Below are positions 26,254 through 35,438 of a stretch of 64,000 nucleotides of DNA, piece by piece. Below the pieces are notes generated by a model. The model was not told the origin of the DNA. It searched no databases and worked only from the letters and a program-made list of their open reading frames with translations. The stretch is from Sphingobacterium sp. UBA2700 (GTDB taxonomy: Bacteria; Bacteroidota; Bacteroidia; Sphingobacteriales; Sphingobacteriaceae): positions 40,195 through 104,194 of the forward strand of contig DELI01000004.1 of assembly GCA_002354335.1 (NCBI GenBank), written 5' to 3'. The translations under genes were made by a program, and so were the position numbers. How positions within the stretch are numbered: the stretch's first letter is position 1; every line of letters begins with the position of its first letter.

Positions 26254-27033
26254 TCATTTGGTATTCGAGATTTCGTTTGTTAGCAATTCAAAGTCAGCAA
26301 CGCTCAGTCGCTCTGCGCGAAGCTCATATAGTGGATTATCGCTCATTTTGTCTTTCGGTACAACAGCGGATAATGCATTCCTCAAGGTCTTGCGACGTTG
26401 GTTAAAGCCTGCTTTTACTACACGCCAGAACAGTTTTTCGTCACAGTCCAGGGTTTCGCGATTGTTTCTGACCATGCGCATCACGCCCGAAAGTACTTTA
26501 GGCGGCGGGTTAAAAGCTCCTGCTTTGACCGTGAAGAGGTAGGAAACATCGTAATACGCTTGCAGAAATACGGAAAGTATGCCGTATTCTTTGTTGCCTG
26601 GCTTTGCCACGCAACGCTCGGCGACTTCTTTTTGAAACATACCCACCATTTCCACAACGCGATTGCGTTCTTCCAATATCTTGAATAGGATCTGTGAAGA
26701 GATGTTGTAAGGGAAGTTTCCGATGACAGCCATCTTTGCGTCGAAATACTTGCTGAAATCCAGTTCTAAGAAGTCCCCATGGATCAATCGATCTCCCAAT
26801 TGAGGGTATTTATCAGCAAGGAATTCAATGGATTCATCATCGACATCGATTAAGAAAGTCTCGTATTGTTCGTTTTGCAGTAAGAAATCGGATAGAACGC
26901 CCATTCCTGGCCCTACTTCCAATACCTGTTTAAAGCCTAAACTCGGTGTTAGAGCATCTACAATGCGTTGGGCTGCATTCTTATCATTTAGAAAGTGTTG
27001 ACCTAGGTGTTTCTTTGCGCGTACTGAACTCAT
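26254..27033 (-). CDS. rsmA: 16S rRNA (adenine1518-N6/adenine1519-N6) dimethyltransferase
   Basis: 259 aa, normal KsgA/RsmA length. It dimethylates two adjacent adenines in the helix 45 loop of 16S rRNA using S-adenosylmethionine. Motifs seen: 'KKHLGQHFLND' at the N-terminus, SAM motif I 'EVGPGMG' (39-45) and the catalytic 'NFPY' motif (106-109) followed by NIS. The C-terminal helical region contains 'VKAGFNQRRKTLRNAL'. Divergent from pdxA with a 133-base shared upstream region; the rsmA/pdxA neighbourhood is common in Bacteroidota (known). Confidence 0.96.
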   Translation of the reverse strand: MSSVRAKKHLGQHFLNDKNAAQRIVDALTPSLGFKQVLEVGPGMGVLSDFLLQNEQYETFLIDVDDESIEFLADKYPQLGDRLIHGDFLELDFSKYFDAKMAVIGNFPYNISSQILFKILEERNRVVEMVGMFQKEVAERCVAKPGNKEYGILSVFLQAYYDVSYLFTVKAGAFNPPPKVLSGVMRMVRNNRETLDCDEKLFWRVVKAGFNQRRKTLRNALSAVVPKDKMSDNPLYELRAERLSVADFELLTNEISNTK

Positions 27034-27137
27034 ACTGTAAATTTATCAACAAAGATACTATTTTATGTCGGCTACTGTGATAGGTTACAAATAAGTATTT
27101 AAATAGGAATAGAAACTGCTCTTTTAGGTTTTTTTGT

Positions 27138-27145
27138 TATTTTTG
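27138..27145 (+). promoter_or_regulatory. Possible -7 element for pdxA
   Basis: TATTTTTG matches TAnnTTTG and lies 21 bases before the pdxA ATG. No -33 TTTG was found upstream at 17-23 bases, so the call is tentative. Confidence 0.4.
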
Positions 27146-27166
27146 ACATACTAAAGAGCTATTACG

Positions 27167-28222
27167 ATGAGTGAAAAGTTAAAAATTGGTATTTCGATAG
27201 GTGATATTAATGGGATTGGTTTAGAGGTGATTATTAAGTCTTTGCTGGATAATCGCGTACTGGACTTCTTTACACCGATTGTTTATGGAAATACAAAGGT
27301 TGCTTCTTTTCACCGTAAAGCGATTGGTGTTAACGACTTTAGCTTTAATGTCATTAACTCTGCAGATCAGGCGAATGCGAAGCGTCCGAACATGATCAAC
27401 TGCTGGCAGGAGGATGTAAAGATCAGTCTGGGCGAGCAGAACGAGATTGGCGGTAAATACGCGTTCCTTTCGTTGCAAAGAGCGACTGAAGATTTAAAAG
27501 CCGGCTTGATCGATGCTTTAGTAACGGCGCCTATCAATAAGCATAATATTCAGCAAGAAGGTTTCCATTTTCCTGGGCATACCGAGTATCTGCAGGCCGC
27601 TTTCGGGGCGAAGGATGTGTTGATGTTTATGGTGAGTGAAGATCTTCGCGTAGGTGTAGTGACGGGGCATATTCCGGTAAAGGATGTTGCTGCGGCGATT
27701 ACGGTAGATAGCATCTTGCATAAGCTACGCATGATGAATGATAGCTTAAAGACGGACTTTTGGATTCAGAAACCGAAGATTGCTGTTCTGGGCTTGAACC
27801 CACATGCTGGCGATGACGGATTGATTGGAACAGAAGACCTGGAGATTATCCGTCCTGCGATTGAAAAAGCGAATGAAGAGGGTATTTTCTGTTTTGGACC
27901 TTATCCGGCAGATGGCTTCTTTGCGGCAGATGCTTATACGAAGTTTGATGCGGTATTAGCGATGTATCATGACCAAGGACTGATTCCATTTAAGCATATT
28001 GCTTCCCGGACGGGAATTAACTTTACTGCTGGATTGCCAGTCGTACGTACCTCTCCGGATCACGGAACCGGATATGATATTGCTGGGCAGAATCTTGCGT
28101 CGCATACTTCTTTTGTAGAGGCGATGTTTGAAGCGGTACATATTGTTAATCGCCGTAGAGAGCAGGCTATATTAACGGAGAATCCACTTTCTTTCCGTCG
28201 TTTATCGAAAGATAGAGATTAA
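27167..28222 (+). CDS. pdxA: 4-hydroxythreonine-4-phosphate dehydrogenase
   Basis: 351 aa. Enzyme of pyridoxal 5'-phosphate synthesis (DXP-dependent route) that oxidises 4-phosphohydroxy-L-threonine with NAD. Family motifs: 'GISIGDINGIGLEVI' at the N-terminus (usual form GDPxGIGPE), 'TAPINKHNIQQEGFHFPGHT', 'GLNPHAGDDGLIGTED', 'AMYHDQGLIPFK' and 'RTSPDHGTGYDIAG'. The metal-binding His residues in these motifs are all present. Length is slightly above the typical 330. It is followed by a CCA-adding enzyme gene with its own promoter-like element. Confidence 0.95.
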   Translation: MSEKLKIGISIGDINGIGLEVIIKSLLDNRVLDFFTPIVYGNTKVASFHRKAIGVNDFSFNVINSADQANAKRPNMINCWQEDVKISLGEQNEIGGKYAFLSLQRATEDLKAGLIDALVTAPINKHNIQQEGFHFPGHTEYLQAAFGAKDVLMFMVSEDLRVGVVTGHIPVKDVAAAITVDSILHKLRMMNDSLKTDFWIQKPKIAVLGLNPHAGDDGLIGTEDLEIIRPAIEKANEEGIFCFGPYPADGFFAADAYTKFDAVLAMYHDQGLIPFKHIASRTGINFTAGLPVVRTSPDHGTGYDIAGQNLASHTSFVEAMFEAVHIVNRRREQAILTENPLSFRRLSKDRD

Positions 28223-28273
28223 GAGATCTTTGTTTCCTGCTTATCGCAATAAGCATTTTCTTTTATTTTTCCT

Positions 28274-28281
28274 TACTTTTG
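28274..28281 (+). promoter_or_regulatory. -7 element for the CCA-adding enzyme gene
   Basis: TACTTTTG fits TAnnTTTG and ends 12 bases before the ATG at 28294. It overlaps the alternative TTG codon at 28279, which makes that codon an unlikely start. Confidence 0.5.
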
Positions 28282-28293
28282 CACTTTGTTGCT

Positions 28294-29706
28294 ATGAGTG
28301 AAGATTTAACACATCCCATATTTCCCATTATCAAAGATTTGGCCGAGGAACTACATGTTGCTTGCTATGTCATTGGTGGCTATGTGCGGGATAGATTGAT
28401 GGGGCGTCCCTTCAAAGATGATGTCGATATATTGGTGCTGGGGAGTGGTATTGAGTTTGCTACGGCCTTGGGCGAAAAACTGCATACGAAGGTTGCTGTT
28501 TATAAATCCTTTGGCACGGCGATGTTGATCTATCAAGGGCTTCAGGTCGAGTTTGTGGGTGCTCGTAAAGAGTCTTACCGCTCGGAATCCAGAAAGCCTA
28601 TTGTGGAAGATGGCACCTTGGCCGACGATCAGAATCGTCGCGACTTCACCATCAATGCGATGGCTTATTCGTTGAATGAGGCTAGCTATGGCGAGCTTGT
28701 TGATCCTTTCCAGGGACAAGAAGATATTGCGAATCGTATTATCCGAACGCCCTTAGAACCGGGGATTACCTTCTCAGACGATCCTTTAAGGATGATGCGT
28801 GCTATTCGCTTTGCGACTCAATTAAACTTTAAGATTGATGCTGTTGCCCTGAATGCTATTCATGAGCAAGTGGAACGCATTAAGATCATCTCTAAAGAAC
28901 GCATTGCCGATGAGCTTAATAAGATTATTCTTGCAGAAAAACCTTCTATAGGTTTTAAGTACCTATTCGATACGGGTTTGCTGGAACACATATTTCCTGC
29001 AATGCAGCAATTGCATGGCGTTGAATACATTGATGGCAAAGGTCATAAGGACAACTTCTATCACACCTTAGAAGTGTTGGACAATGTTGCTGAACTGTCT
29101 GACGACTTGTGGCTGCGCTGGGCGGCAATTATGCATGATATTGCAAAGCCTGCGACGAAGCGTTTTGACAAGAAGAGCGGATGGACCTTCCACGGTCATG
29201 AAGATAAGGGGGCGAAAATGGTCCCTAAGCTTTTTGCCGAGCTGAAACTTCCATTGAACGAAAAGATGAAGTTTGTGCAGAAGCTTGTGCTTCTTCATCT
29301 GCGACCTATCGTATTGGCGAAGGATATCGTAACGGATTCAGCGGTTAGAAGACTCTTATTCGAGGCGGGAGACGACATCGATGCCTTGATGATGCTATGC
29401 CATGCGGACGTAACGACTAAGAACGAGTTTAAGAAAAAGAAGTATCGGGAGAACTTCGAGCTAGTAAAGCAAAAGCTAAAGGATGTGGAAGAGCGAGATC
29501 ATCTCCGCAACTGGCAGCCTCCTGTCGATGGGGATGACATTATGAAAGCCTTTAATATAGGGCCAGGCAGACATGTCGGCATGATTAAGAATGCCATCCG
29601 TGAAGCGATTCTGGAAGGTGAAATCCCAAATACGAGAGACGCTGCTTTTGCGTTTATGATTGAGCGGGGCATAAGCTTAGGACTACAGCAGGTAGAGAAA
29701 GCGTAA
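28294..29706 (+). CDS. cca: tRNA nucleotidyltransferase (CCA-adding enzyme) with HD domain
   Basis: 470 aa from the ATG at 28294. A TTG five codons upstream is also in frame but lies in a promoter-like element, so I prefer the ATG. Class II polymerase head: 'VIGGYVRDRLMGR' and 'DDVDILVLG' supply the nucleotidyl-transfer signature and carboxylates, 'DQNRRDFTINAMAYSL' the conserved RRDFTINA block, and 'DDPLRMMRAIRFATQL' follows. An HD phosphohydrolase-type domain ('WAAIMHDIAKPATKRF', 'FHGHED') lies at about residues 270-330. Builds or repairs the 3' CCA of tRNAs; needed here because the tRNA genes at 51.3 kb do not encode CCA (seen). Confidence 0.93.
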   Translation: MSEDLTHPIFPIIKDLAEELHVACYVIGGYVRDRLMGRPFKDDVDILVLGSGIEFATALGEKLHTKVAVYKSFGTAMLIYQGLQVEFVGARKESYRSESRKPIVEDGTLADDQNRRDFTINAMAYSLNEASYGELVDPFQGQEDIANRIIRTPLEPGITFSDDPLRMMRAIRFATQLNFKIDAVALNAIHEQVERIKIISKERIADELNKIILAEKPSIGFKYLFDTGLLEHIFPAMQQLHGVEYIDGKGHKDNFYHTLEVLDNVAELSDDLWLRWAAIMHDIAKPATKRFDKKSGWTFHGHEDKGAKMVPKLFAELKLPLNEKMKFVQKLVLLHLRPIVLAKDIVTDSAVRRLLFEAGDDIDALMMLCHADVTTKNEFKKKKYRENFELVKQKLKDVEERDHLRNWQPPVDGDDIMKAFNIGPGRHVGMIKNAIREAILEGEIPNTRDAAFAFMIERGISLGLQQVEKA

Positions 29707-29767
29707 AAGCAAAAAAATTATTAACTTTAGCGGTTGAATTTAAACCACAGACAACTTTATATAAGAA

Positions 29768-30352
29768 ATGGCAATTTATAGATTTAGAATAACCTTTGAG
29801 GATTATGAGGATGTATATAGGGAAATAGATATGCCTTCGAAGAGCACATTCCTAGAATTACACCACGCAATACATACCGCTACAGGTTACGAAGTAGAGC
29901 GTTCATCTTCCTTCTATGTGAGTAATGATCAATGGAAAAAAGGAACGGAGATCGCTTATCTACCTAACGACCGTAAGAAAGCTGCCGGCGTATTGGAGAT
30001 GGAGCTTATCAAAATGAGCAAGTTCATCGATGATCCGCATCAGAAATTCTATTATATCTATAATTTTGACCGCCCATATGATTTCCATGTGGAACTCATC
30101 AAAATCCTAAAAGAGGAAGACGGTAAATCCTATCCAGCGATCTTCAAGTCTGTTGGTGAAGTTCCTAAGAACATCACGGCAGCGAACTTCCCTGTGGCAG
30201 GTGCGGATGAGGATGACGATGAGGAGTATGTAGATGAATCTGCTGAAGAGTACGGTGTAGACGAGGAGGATGATTACGATATGTTCGACGATGAAGAAGA
30301 GGCTGGAGAGGAAGACGGACAAAGCGAAAAAGGCATGAACGACGACTATTAG
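29768..30352 (+). CDS. PRiA4_ORF3-family protein with acidic tail
   Basis: 194 aa. The N-terminal 130 residues match the plasmid pRiA4b ORF-3 / IS1096 TnpR-like family (PF07929): 'YRFRITFEDYEDVYREIDMP', 'TFLELHHAIHTATGYE' and 'YYIYNFDRPYDFHVELIKIL'. In chromosomes this family is stand-alone and of unknown function. Residues about 145-190 form an extremely Asp/Glu-rich tail, which suggests a nucleic-acid mimic or a binding surface (inference). No transposase is near, so this is not evidence for a mobile element. It lies between cca and miaA. Confidence 0.78.
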   Translation: MAIYRFRITFEDYEDVYREIDMPSKSTFLELHHAIHTATGYEVERSSSFYVSNDQWKKGTEIAYLPNDRKKAAGVLEMELIKMSKFIDDPHQKFYYIYNFDRPYDFHVELIKILKEEDGKSYPAIFKSVGEVPKNITAANFPVAGADEDDDEEYVDESAEEYGVDEEDDYDMFDDEEEAGEEDGQSEKGMNDDY

Positions 30353-30380
30353 TCGTAATAAAAATAAAGAACTATTTTGA

Positions 30381-30420
30381 GGAACTAGCGACTTTCTTTT
30401 ATAGTTGCTAGTTCCTTAAT
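30381..30420 (+). terminator. Terminator after the PRiA4_ORF3 gene
   Basis: GGAACTAGCGAC (30381-30392) pairs with GTTGCTAGTTCC (30404-30415) with one G-T wobble and an 11-base AT-rich loop, followed by TTAATTTTT. Confidence 0.7.
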
Positions 30421-30516
30421 TTTTAAAAAAGTATTTGTTTTCCCCTGCCAATTTGAAGTGTTCTTCGGTTGCATTTCAAATGGAAAGATAAAACATATTT
30501 ATACCCCAATTAAAGC

Positions 30517-31428
30517 ATGGAGTTTCCTAAATCCCTGATTGTCGTTGTTGGTCCTACGGCTGTCGGCAAGACGGCAATGGCTATTGCTTTAGCGAAGCAT
30601 TATCAGACTTCCATTATATCAGCGGATTCCAGACAATTCTATTCGGAGATGAGTATTGGCACAGCCAAGCCCTCAGCTCAGGAACTTCAGGAAGCCACAC
30701 ATTACTTCATCAATTCGCATTCTATTTCAGACGATTACTCGGCTGGCGACTTCGAGAGAGAGGCGCTGTTGCAAGTAGAAAAGCTGTTCGAGGAAAGCGA
30801 CAAAGTAATCGTCGTGGGAGGCTCCGGCTTATTTGTTCGAGCGCTTTGCGAAGGGTTGGACGATCTTCCGAAAGCTCCAGAAGCGATCAGAGAAGCCTTG
30901 AATGCAGCTTTAGAGCGAGATGGATTGGCTGTATTACAAGAACGCCTGCGGGCTATAGATCCAGATAACTATGAGCAGATGGATCATGATAACCCACAAC
31001 GTGTGGTTCGTGCTTTAGAAGTTTATGAGGCTACTGGAAAGCCTATTTCCTATTATCAGAAAAACCAAAGAAGCAAGTGCAATTTCAATATCATTACGGT
31101 TGGATTAAATACCGACCGAGCGGTACTCTACGATAGAATCAACAAGCGTGTTGATTTGATGATGCAAGAAGGTTTGTTGGAGGAGGTGAAGAGCCTCATT
31201 CCTTATCGGGCGAAGCCTGCCTTGCTGACGGTAGGATATGCTGAACTCTTCGATTACTTAGACGGCAATATCAGCTTAGCGCAAGCTATCGATAGTATCA
31301 AGCAAAACTCGAGGCGCTATGCCAAGCGACAGATCACCTGGTTTAAAAAATATGGCGGTACTACCTGGTTTGAACCCAAGCAGCTGGAAGATATTATCGA
31401 ATTTATCGATAGCAAGACGAAGAAATAG
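30517..31428 (+). CDS. miaA: tRNA dimethylallyltransferase
   Basis: 303 aa, typical MiaA length. Adds a dimethylallyl group to N6 of A37 in tRNAs that read codons beginning with U. Motifs: P-loop 'GPTAVGKT' (residues 12-19), 'ISADSRQFYSEMSIGTAKPS' (family signature with the catalytic Asp), 'VVGGSGLFVRALCEGL' and 'DNPQRVVRALEVYEATGKPI', which is highly conserved. The C-terminal 'IKQNSRRYAKRQITWFK' is the usual RYAKRQ.TWF block. Monocistronic here, preceded by a terminator. Confidence 0.96.
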   Translation: MEFPKSLIVVVGPTAVGKTAMAIALAKHYQTSIISADSRQFYSEMSIGTAKPSAQELQEATHYFINSHSISDDYSAGDFEREALLQVEKLFEESDKVIVVGGSGLFVRALCEGLDDLPKAPEAIREALNAALERDGLAVLQERLRAIDPDNYEQMDHDNPQRVVRALEVYEATGKPISYYQKNQRSKCNFNIITVGLNTDRAVLYDRINKRVDLMMQEGLLEEVKSLIPYRAKPALLTVGYAELFDYLDGNISLAQAIDSIKQNSRRYAKRQITWFKKYGGTTWFEPKQLEDIIEFIDSKTKK

Positions 31429-31620
31429 CAAAAGAGCCCAGCAAGTCTGCGCTATAATTGAACTAGCCTTTTTAGAAAACTAAGACAAACTTTAAGGATA
31501 TACACAAGTGCTGTTTTATACCTAGCGGCCTGTTAAACTTCCTAAAAACAGGATGTTGATGAGGGACATGTTCTGTTAAAATACTTTATACGATTGTGTA
31601 AAAAATTAAGTGAAAAACGA

Positions 31621-31648
31621 TTTCGTAGATTGTGCAATCGATTGAATT
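31621..31648 (+). promoter_or_regulatory. Candidate operator of the glycan locus, copy 1
   Basis: A 28-base motif beginning TTTCGTAGATTG and ending CGATTGAATT, 53 bases before the GH2 start. It matches a second copy upstream of the SusC gene (41164-41137, minus strand) at 24 of 28 positions. Within it GATTG recurs with a 12-base step, and CAATCGATTG is a perfect palindrome with a central CG. A further CGATTGTG lies at 31591-31598. Confidence 0.65.
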
Positions 31649-31700
31649 CCTTTAGGCTCGATTAAATGTTTATTTTAGAAGATTATAACCCAAATAATCT

Positions 31701-33797
31701 ATGAACAAATTTACTAGCCTGTTTGCGGTCGCAACTGCACTCCTACTAGGTAATCAATGCATCGCCCAATCTCGTGTAGTACAATCTTTTAACGACGATT
31801 GGAAGTTCTATAAAGCAAATAACTCCACATTCTTTACCGATTTTGAGAATGGTCAGAAATACTTCGAAAGTCAAAGTCAATGGACGAAGCTTGAGGTGTG
31901 GGAAGATGTGACACTCCCACATACCTACAACCGTACGGATATGCAAACCGACCGTAACTTCTTCGAAGGCAAAGCGGTCTATACCAAAACCTTCTCCGTA
32001 GATGCTGCCTCGAAAGATAAACGCACATTCATTAAGTTCGAAGGCGTAGGCGCAATTGCTAAGTTATACATCAATGATAATTTTATCGGCGAGCATAAAG
32101 GTGGTTACAGCATGTTCACTTACGAGATTACAAATTCAGTGAACTACGATAAACCTAATACCATCACGGTCATTGCCGATAATGCTTCTCGTAAAGATAT
32201 CATTCCCATAAACCAGTTCTTATTTCCGGTATATGGTGGAATTTACAGACCTGTCCACTTGATTACAACCAACAAAACCAGCTTTGTTGTAACCGATCGT
32301 GCTGCCCCGGGAATACAGATTCGCCAGCAGAACGTATCTGCGAAGAATGCTGATATTGAGGTTTCTGCAAAATTGGAAACCAAGGAAAAGACGGCACAAG
32401 CGGCAGAGCTATGGGTGGAGATTAGAGATTATGATGGCAAGCTTGTACAAACTGAGAAGCAACCCGTAAAGATTAGTCCTCAGGGAGTAACCTATGTGAA
32501 GCAAGCGGTAAAGATGAAATCACCACGCCTTTGGGACGGTATCCGCGATCCTTATCTGTATTCCGTAACGGCAAAAATTATGTCGGGTGGCAAAGAACTG
32601 GATGCGGTAAAACAACCCTTAGGAGTTCGTAAAGTAGAGATCAATGGAGGTCAGAATGTGTTGTTGAACGGAAAGCCTTATCCGATGTATGGTGTTTGTA
32701 GACATCAGGATCGTGAAGGTTTCGGATCAGCATTGAGTTTTGCACAACATAAAGAGGACATGTTGATGATTAAAGAAATGGGCGCCACGACGATTCGCTT
32801 AGCACATTATCAACAATCGCCGGAAATCTATTCTCTTGCTGACACATTAGGTTTCCTCACATGGGCAGAAATCCCATTCGTTAATCGTGTGTCTTACTAT
32901 GAAAATGACAATGCGAAACAACAGATGACGGAGCTTGTGAAGCAGAATATGAATCACCCCTCTATTTATATCTGGGGAGTTCACAATGAAGTTTATTCTA
33001 AAACAGCAGACGAACAAGTTCCGGTGCTTTCGCGCGAACTCAATGATATCGCGAAGACCTTAGACCCTGATCGTTATACAGTAGCCGTTACAGGATACAA
33101 TGTTGTTGACCGACAAGAAAATTTAACTACGGATGTTCAAGGGATCAACCATTATTTCGGTTGGTACGGTGGCAAGATCGAAGATCTTGGTCCATGGGCT
33201 AAAAAAGTACAACAAGACTTCCCGGGATACAAAATCATGCTTTCCGAATACGGAGCAGACGGTAATATGGATATCGGTCAGGAGGAATTGAAGATGCCGG
33301 ATAACGTAGTTTCGGGGAAGTCATTCCCGGAAAACTATCAGACTGAGACGCATATTCAGCAATGGGCCGCTATTCAGCAGAATCCTATAATCGTGGCCTC
33401 TTATGTTTGGAATATGTTCGAATTTGCGGTACCTGCATGGAATCGCGGAGGCGTGAATGCTCGAAACCTGAAAGGGTTAGTGAGCTTCGACCGCAAGCGC
33501 AAGAAAGATTCCTTCTACTGGTATAAAGCGAATTGGAATCCAGAGCCGATGATCTACCTAGCGAACAGAAGAGATAATGAGCGGACGAAGGCACAAGGCA
33601 AAGTACAGGTGTTCTCCAATCTAAAAGATGTGAAACTAGAAGTCAATGGTAAGAGCTATACAGCTAAACAGGGCGTAAATGATAAGCACTGGGTTGTTGA
33701 ACAGGTCGATCTGAAGCAAGGTCAAAACACGATCGTTGCTGTTGGAAAAGATGGTTCAAAGGAACTCAGAGATGAGATGGTTTGGAACTTAAAATAA
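31701..33797 (+). CDS. Exported glycoside hydrolase family 2 protein (beta-galactosidase-like)
   Basis: 698 aa with a signal peptide (1-22, ending CIA before a Gln). Domain order is that of GH2: sugar-binding jelly roll (about 25-200, with 'DVTLPHTYNR' and 'NDNFIGEHKGGYSMFTYEIT'), immunoglobulin-like domain (about 205-310) and TIM barrel from about 315 ('INGGQNVLLNGKPYPMYGV', 'MLMIKEMGATTIRLAHYQQS'). The acid/base Glu is residue 430 ('GVHNEVYS') and the nucleophile Glu is 516 ('LSEYGADG'). Likely removes beta-galactosyl, less likely other beta-linked, residues in the periplasm. The GH29 fucosidase gene starts 8 bases after its stop, so both act on a common fucosylated glycan (inference). Confidence 0.88.
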   Translation: MNKFTSLFAVATALLLGNQCIAQSRVVQSFNDDWKFYKANNSTFFTDFENGQKYFESQSQWTKLEVWEDVTLPHTYNRTDMQTDRNFFEGKAVYTKTFSVDAASKDKRTFIKFEGVGAIAKLYINDNFIGEHKGGYSMFTYEITNSVNYDKPNTITVIADNASRKDIIPINQFLFPVYGGIYRPVHLITTNKTSFVVTDRAAPGIQIRQQNVSAKNADIEVSAKLETKEKTAQAAELWVEIRDYDGKLVQTEKQPVKISPQGVTYVKQAVKMKSPRLWDGIRDPYLYSVTAKIMSGGKELDAVKQPLGVRKVEINGGQNVLLNGKPYPMYGVCRHQDREGFGSALSFAQHKEDMLMIKEMGATTIRLAHYQQSPEIYSLADTLGFLTWAEIPFVNRVSYYENDNAKQQMTELVKQNMNHPSIYIWGVHNEVYSKTADEQVPVLSRELNDIAKTLDPDRYTVAVTGYNVVDRQENLTTDVQGINHYFGWYGGKIEDLGPWAKKVQQDFPGYKIMLSEYGADGNMDIGQEELKMPDNVVSGKSFPENYQTETHIQQWAAIQQNPIIVASYVWNMFEFAVPAWNRGGVNARNLKGLVSFDRKRKKDSFYWYKANWNPEPMIYLANRRDNERTKAQGKVQVFSNLKDVKLEVNGKSYTAKQGVNDKHWVVEQVDLKQGQNTIVAVGKDGSKELRDEMVWNLK

Positions 33798-33805
33798 ACG
33801 AAGGA

Positions 33806-35308
33806 ATGAACGTACTAAAATATTCAATGCTAACCCTTTTAGGAATGGGCTTAGCGTCGGGACAAGTGTCAGCGCAATGGACGGGGCCAAAGCAGAAACC
33901 TGCAGAACGTAAAGAAGTGAAATTCGGGCCGATTACTCCAAAGAATCGAACCGATGCAAATATGGAAGCCTTCCGTAATTATGGCTTAGGACAATTTATT
34001 CACTGGGGATTGTATGCTATTCCTGGTAATGAGTGGGAGGGAGTTTCTGCGCGCAAAGGAGCGGCAGCATCCGAGTGGATTCGCACATGGTCTGGTCCTA
34101 ACGCGCCGAAAAATTGGAAAGAAACTTATGACAACCTTTACAAGCAGTTCGATCCAAAATCTTTCGATGCCAAAGCTTGGGCAAAACAGGCTAAAGATAT
34201 GGGTGCGAAGTATATGATTTTCACCACGAAGCACCATGACGGATTTGCATTATGGCCGACACAGTATTCGGAATATGATGTTATGGCGTCGCCTTATAAA
34301 AAGGATATTGTAAAGGAAGTTGTCGATGCTTACACCGCGGAAGGTATTGATGTTTATCTATACTTCTCCGTTTTGGAATGGAATAATCCGGATTACCTGA
34401 CGAAGGCACCGGTAACTGCCGAAGAAAAAGCGAAGTACAATAAGTTCTTGCAGTACACGAAGAACCAATTAATGGAATTATTGACCAATTATCCACAGAT
34501 TAAGGGCTTTTGGTTCGACGGTACTTGGGATCAATCCTGGGTACAGTCCTATGAGTTCACCTATAATCTGGAGAAAGAGCTAAGAGAAAAACATCCAGGA
34601 TTAATCATCGGCTCTCGTTTTCGCAATGATGAATTCGGAAAACGCCATTTTGATAGCAACGGTGATATCTTAGGCGATTACGAGCAAGGATGGGAGCGGA
34701 AGCTACCTCAGGCCTACGAATGGCTTGATGGCAACGACTGGGATGCGGTTATGACGATTCCTCCAAATGGTTGGGGCTATATGAAAGACTGGTCTGGATT
34801 ATATACCAAAACAACAGACGATCTATTGGATATGTTAATGCAGTCCGTTTCGCTGAATGGAAACTTTGTATTGAACTTTGGACCTGATGGCCAAGGAAAG
34901 ATGCATCCAGGAGAAGATAAGATTGCAAAAGAATTAGGCGCATGGATGAAAGTCAATGGCGAGGCTGTACATGGCGCGCGTCATGCTGACCTTCCAGTCT
35001 CGAAGTTAGGATACTATACAGCAAAGGGAAATACACTTTATCTATCCGTATTTAACCGCCCAGTCAATAATATCGCACGCATCGCTGTACCAAAGAACAG
35101 CAAACGCGTTCCTATATCTGCTCAGATTTTAGGAAATAAAGCGCAGTTGAAAGTCGTACATTCGGACATAGGCTTGGACTTGGATAAGAATACCTACTAT
35201 GATGTAATAATTCCTAAAGGGTATAAAAGCGACAGAGCTTTTGTGATCAAAATGGAATTGGGCGAGCCAAGCAAAGCTACAGACAAGCTGATGGATGCTA
35301 AAATGTAA
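33806..35308 (+). CDS. Exported alpha-L-fucosidase, glycoside hydrolase family 29
   Basis: 500 aa from the ATG at 33806. An in-frame ATG at 33782 lies inside the GH2 gene and would hide the signal peptide, and AAGGA precedes the chosen start. Signal peptide about 1-24 (ending SA before a Gln). GH29 core: 'YGLGQFIHWGLYAIPGNEWE' at about 55-74, 'AKYMIFTTKHHDGFALW', and the nucleophile Asp238 in 'KGFWFDGTW'. 'NGNFVLNFGPDGQG' closes the barrel region. Cleaves terminal alpha-L-fucose from glycans (known). It is the second gene of the GH2-GH29 operon and is followed by a strong bidirectional terminator. Confidence 0.93.
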   Translation: MNVLKYSMLTLLGMGLASGQVSAQWTGPKQKPAERKEVKFGPITPKNRTDANMEAFRNYGLGQFIHWGLYAIPGNEWEGVSARKGAAASEWIRTWSGPNAPKNWKETYDNLYKQFDPKSFDAKAWAKQAKDMGAKYMIFTTKHHDGFALWPTQYSEYDVMASPYKKDIVKEVVDAYTAEGIDVYLYFSVLEWNNPDYLTKAPVTAEEKAKYNKFLQYTKNQLMELLTNYPQIKGFWFDGTWDQSWVQSYEFTYNLEKELREKHPGLIIGSRFRNDEFGKRHFDSNGDILGDYEQGWERKLPQAYEWLDGNDWDAVMTIPPNGWGYMKDWSGLYTKTTDDLLDMLMQSVSLNGNFVLNFGPDGQGKMHPGEDKIAKELGAWMKVNGEAVHGARHADLPVSKLGYYTAKGNTLYLSVFNRPVNNIARIAVPKNSKRVPISAQILGNKAQLKVVHSDIGLDLDKNTYYDVIIPKGYKSDRAFVIKMELGEPSKATDKLMDAKM

Positions 35309-35330
35309 TAGCTAACATTAAAAATAAACT

Positions 35331-35370
35331 AAAAAAGCCACCGCTCTTTTTTAGGGCGGTGGCTTTTTTT
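35331..35370. terminator. Bidirectional terminator between the two convergent glycan operons
   Basis: AAAAAAGCCACCGCTC pairs with GGGCGGTGGCTTTTTTT (35354-35370) with one wobble pair and a short T-rich loop. A-tract and T-tract on either side allow it to end both the GH29 transcript (plus) and the Big2 lipoprotein transcript (minus). Confidence 0.92.
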
Positions 35371-35438
35371 GTGCTTAAAATATTTTTTTAAGCTAGATAG
35401 GCGATGAACATCTATCCAGCTTAACGATGTCTGCGATT

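Noticed and set aside
29768..30352. Mobile element, because the PRiA4_ORF3 family is named from IS1096 and a plasmid
   Set aside because: No transposase, terminal repeats or composition change around it; the family is common on chromosomes.
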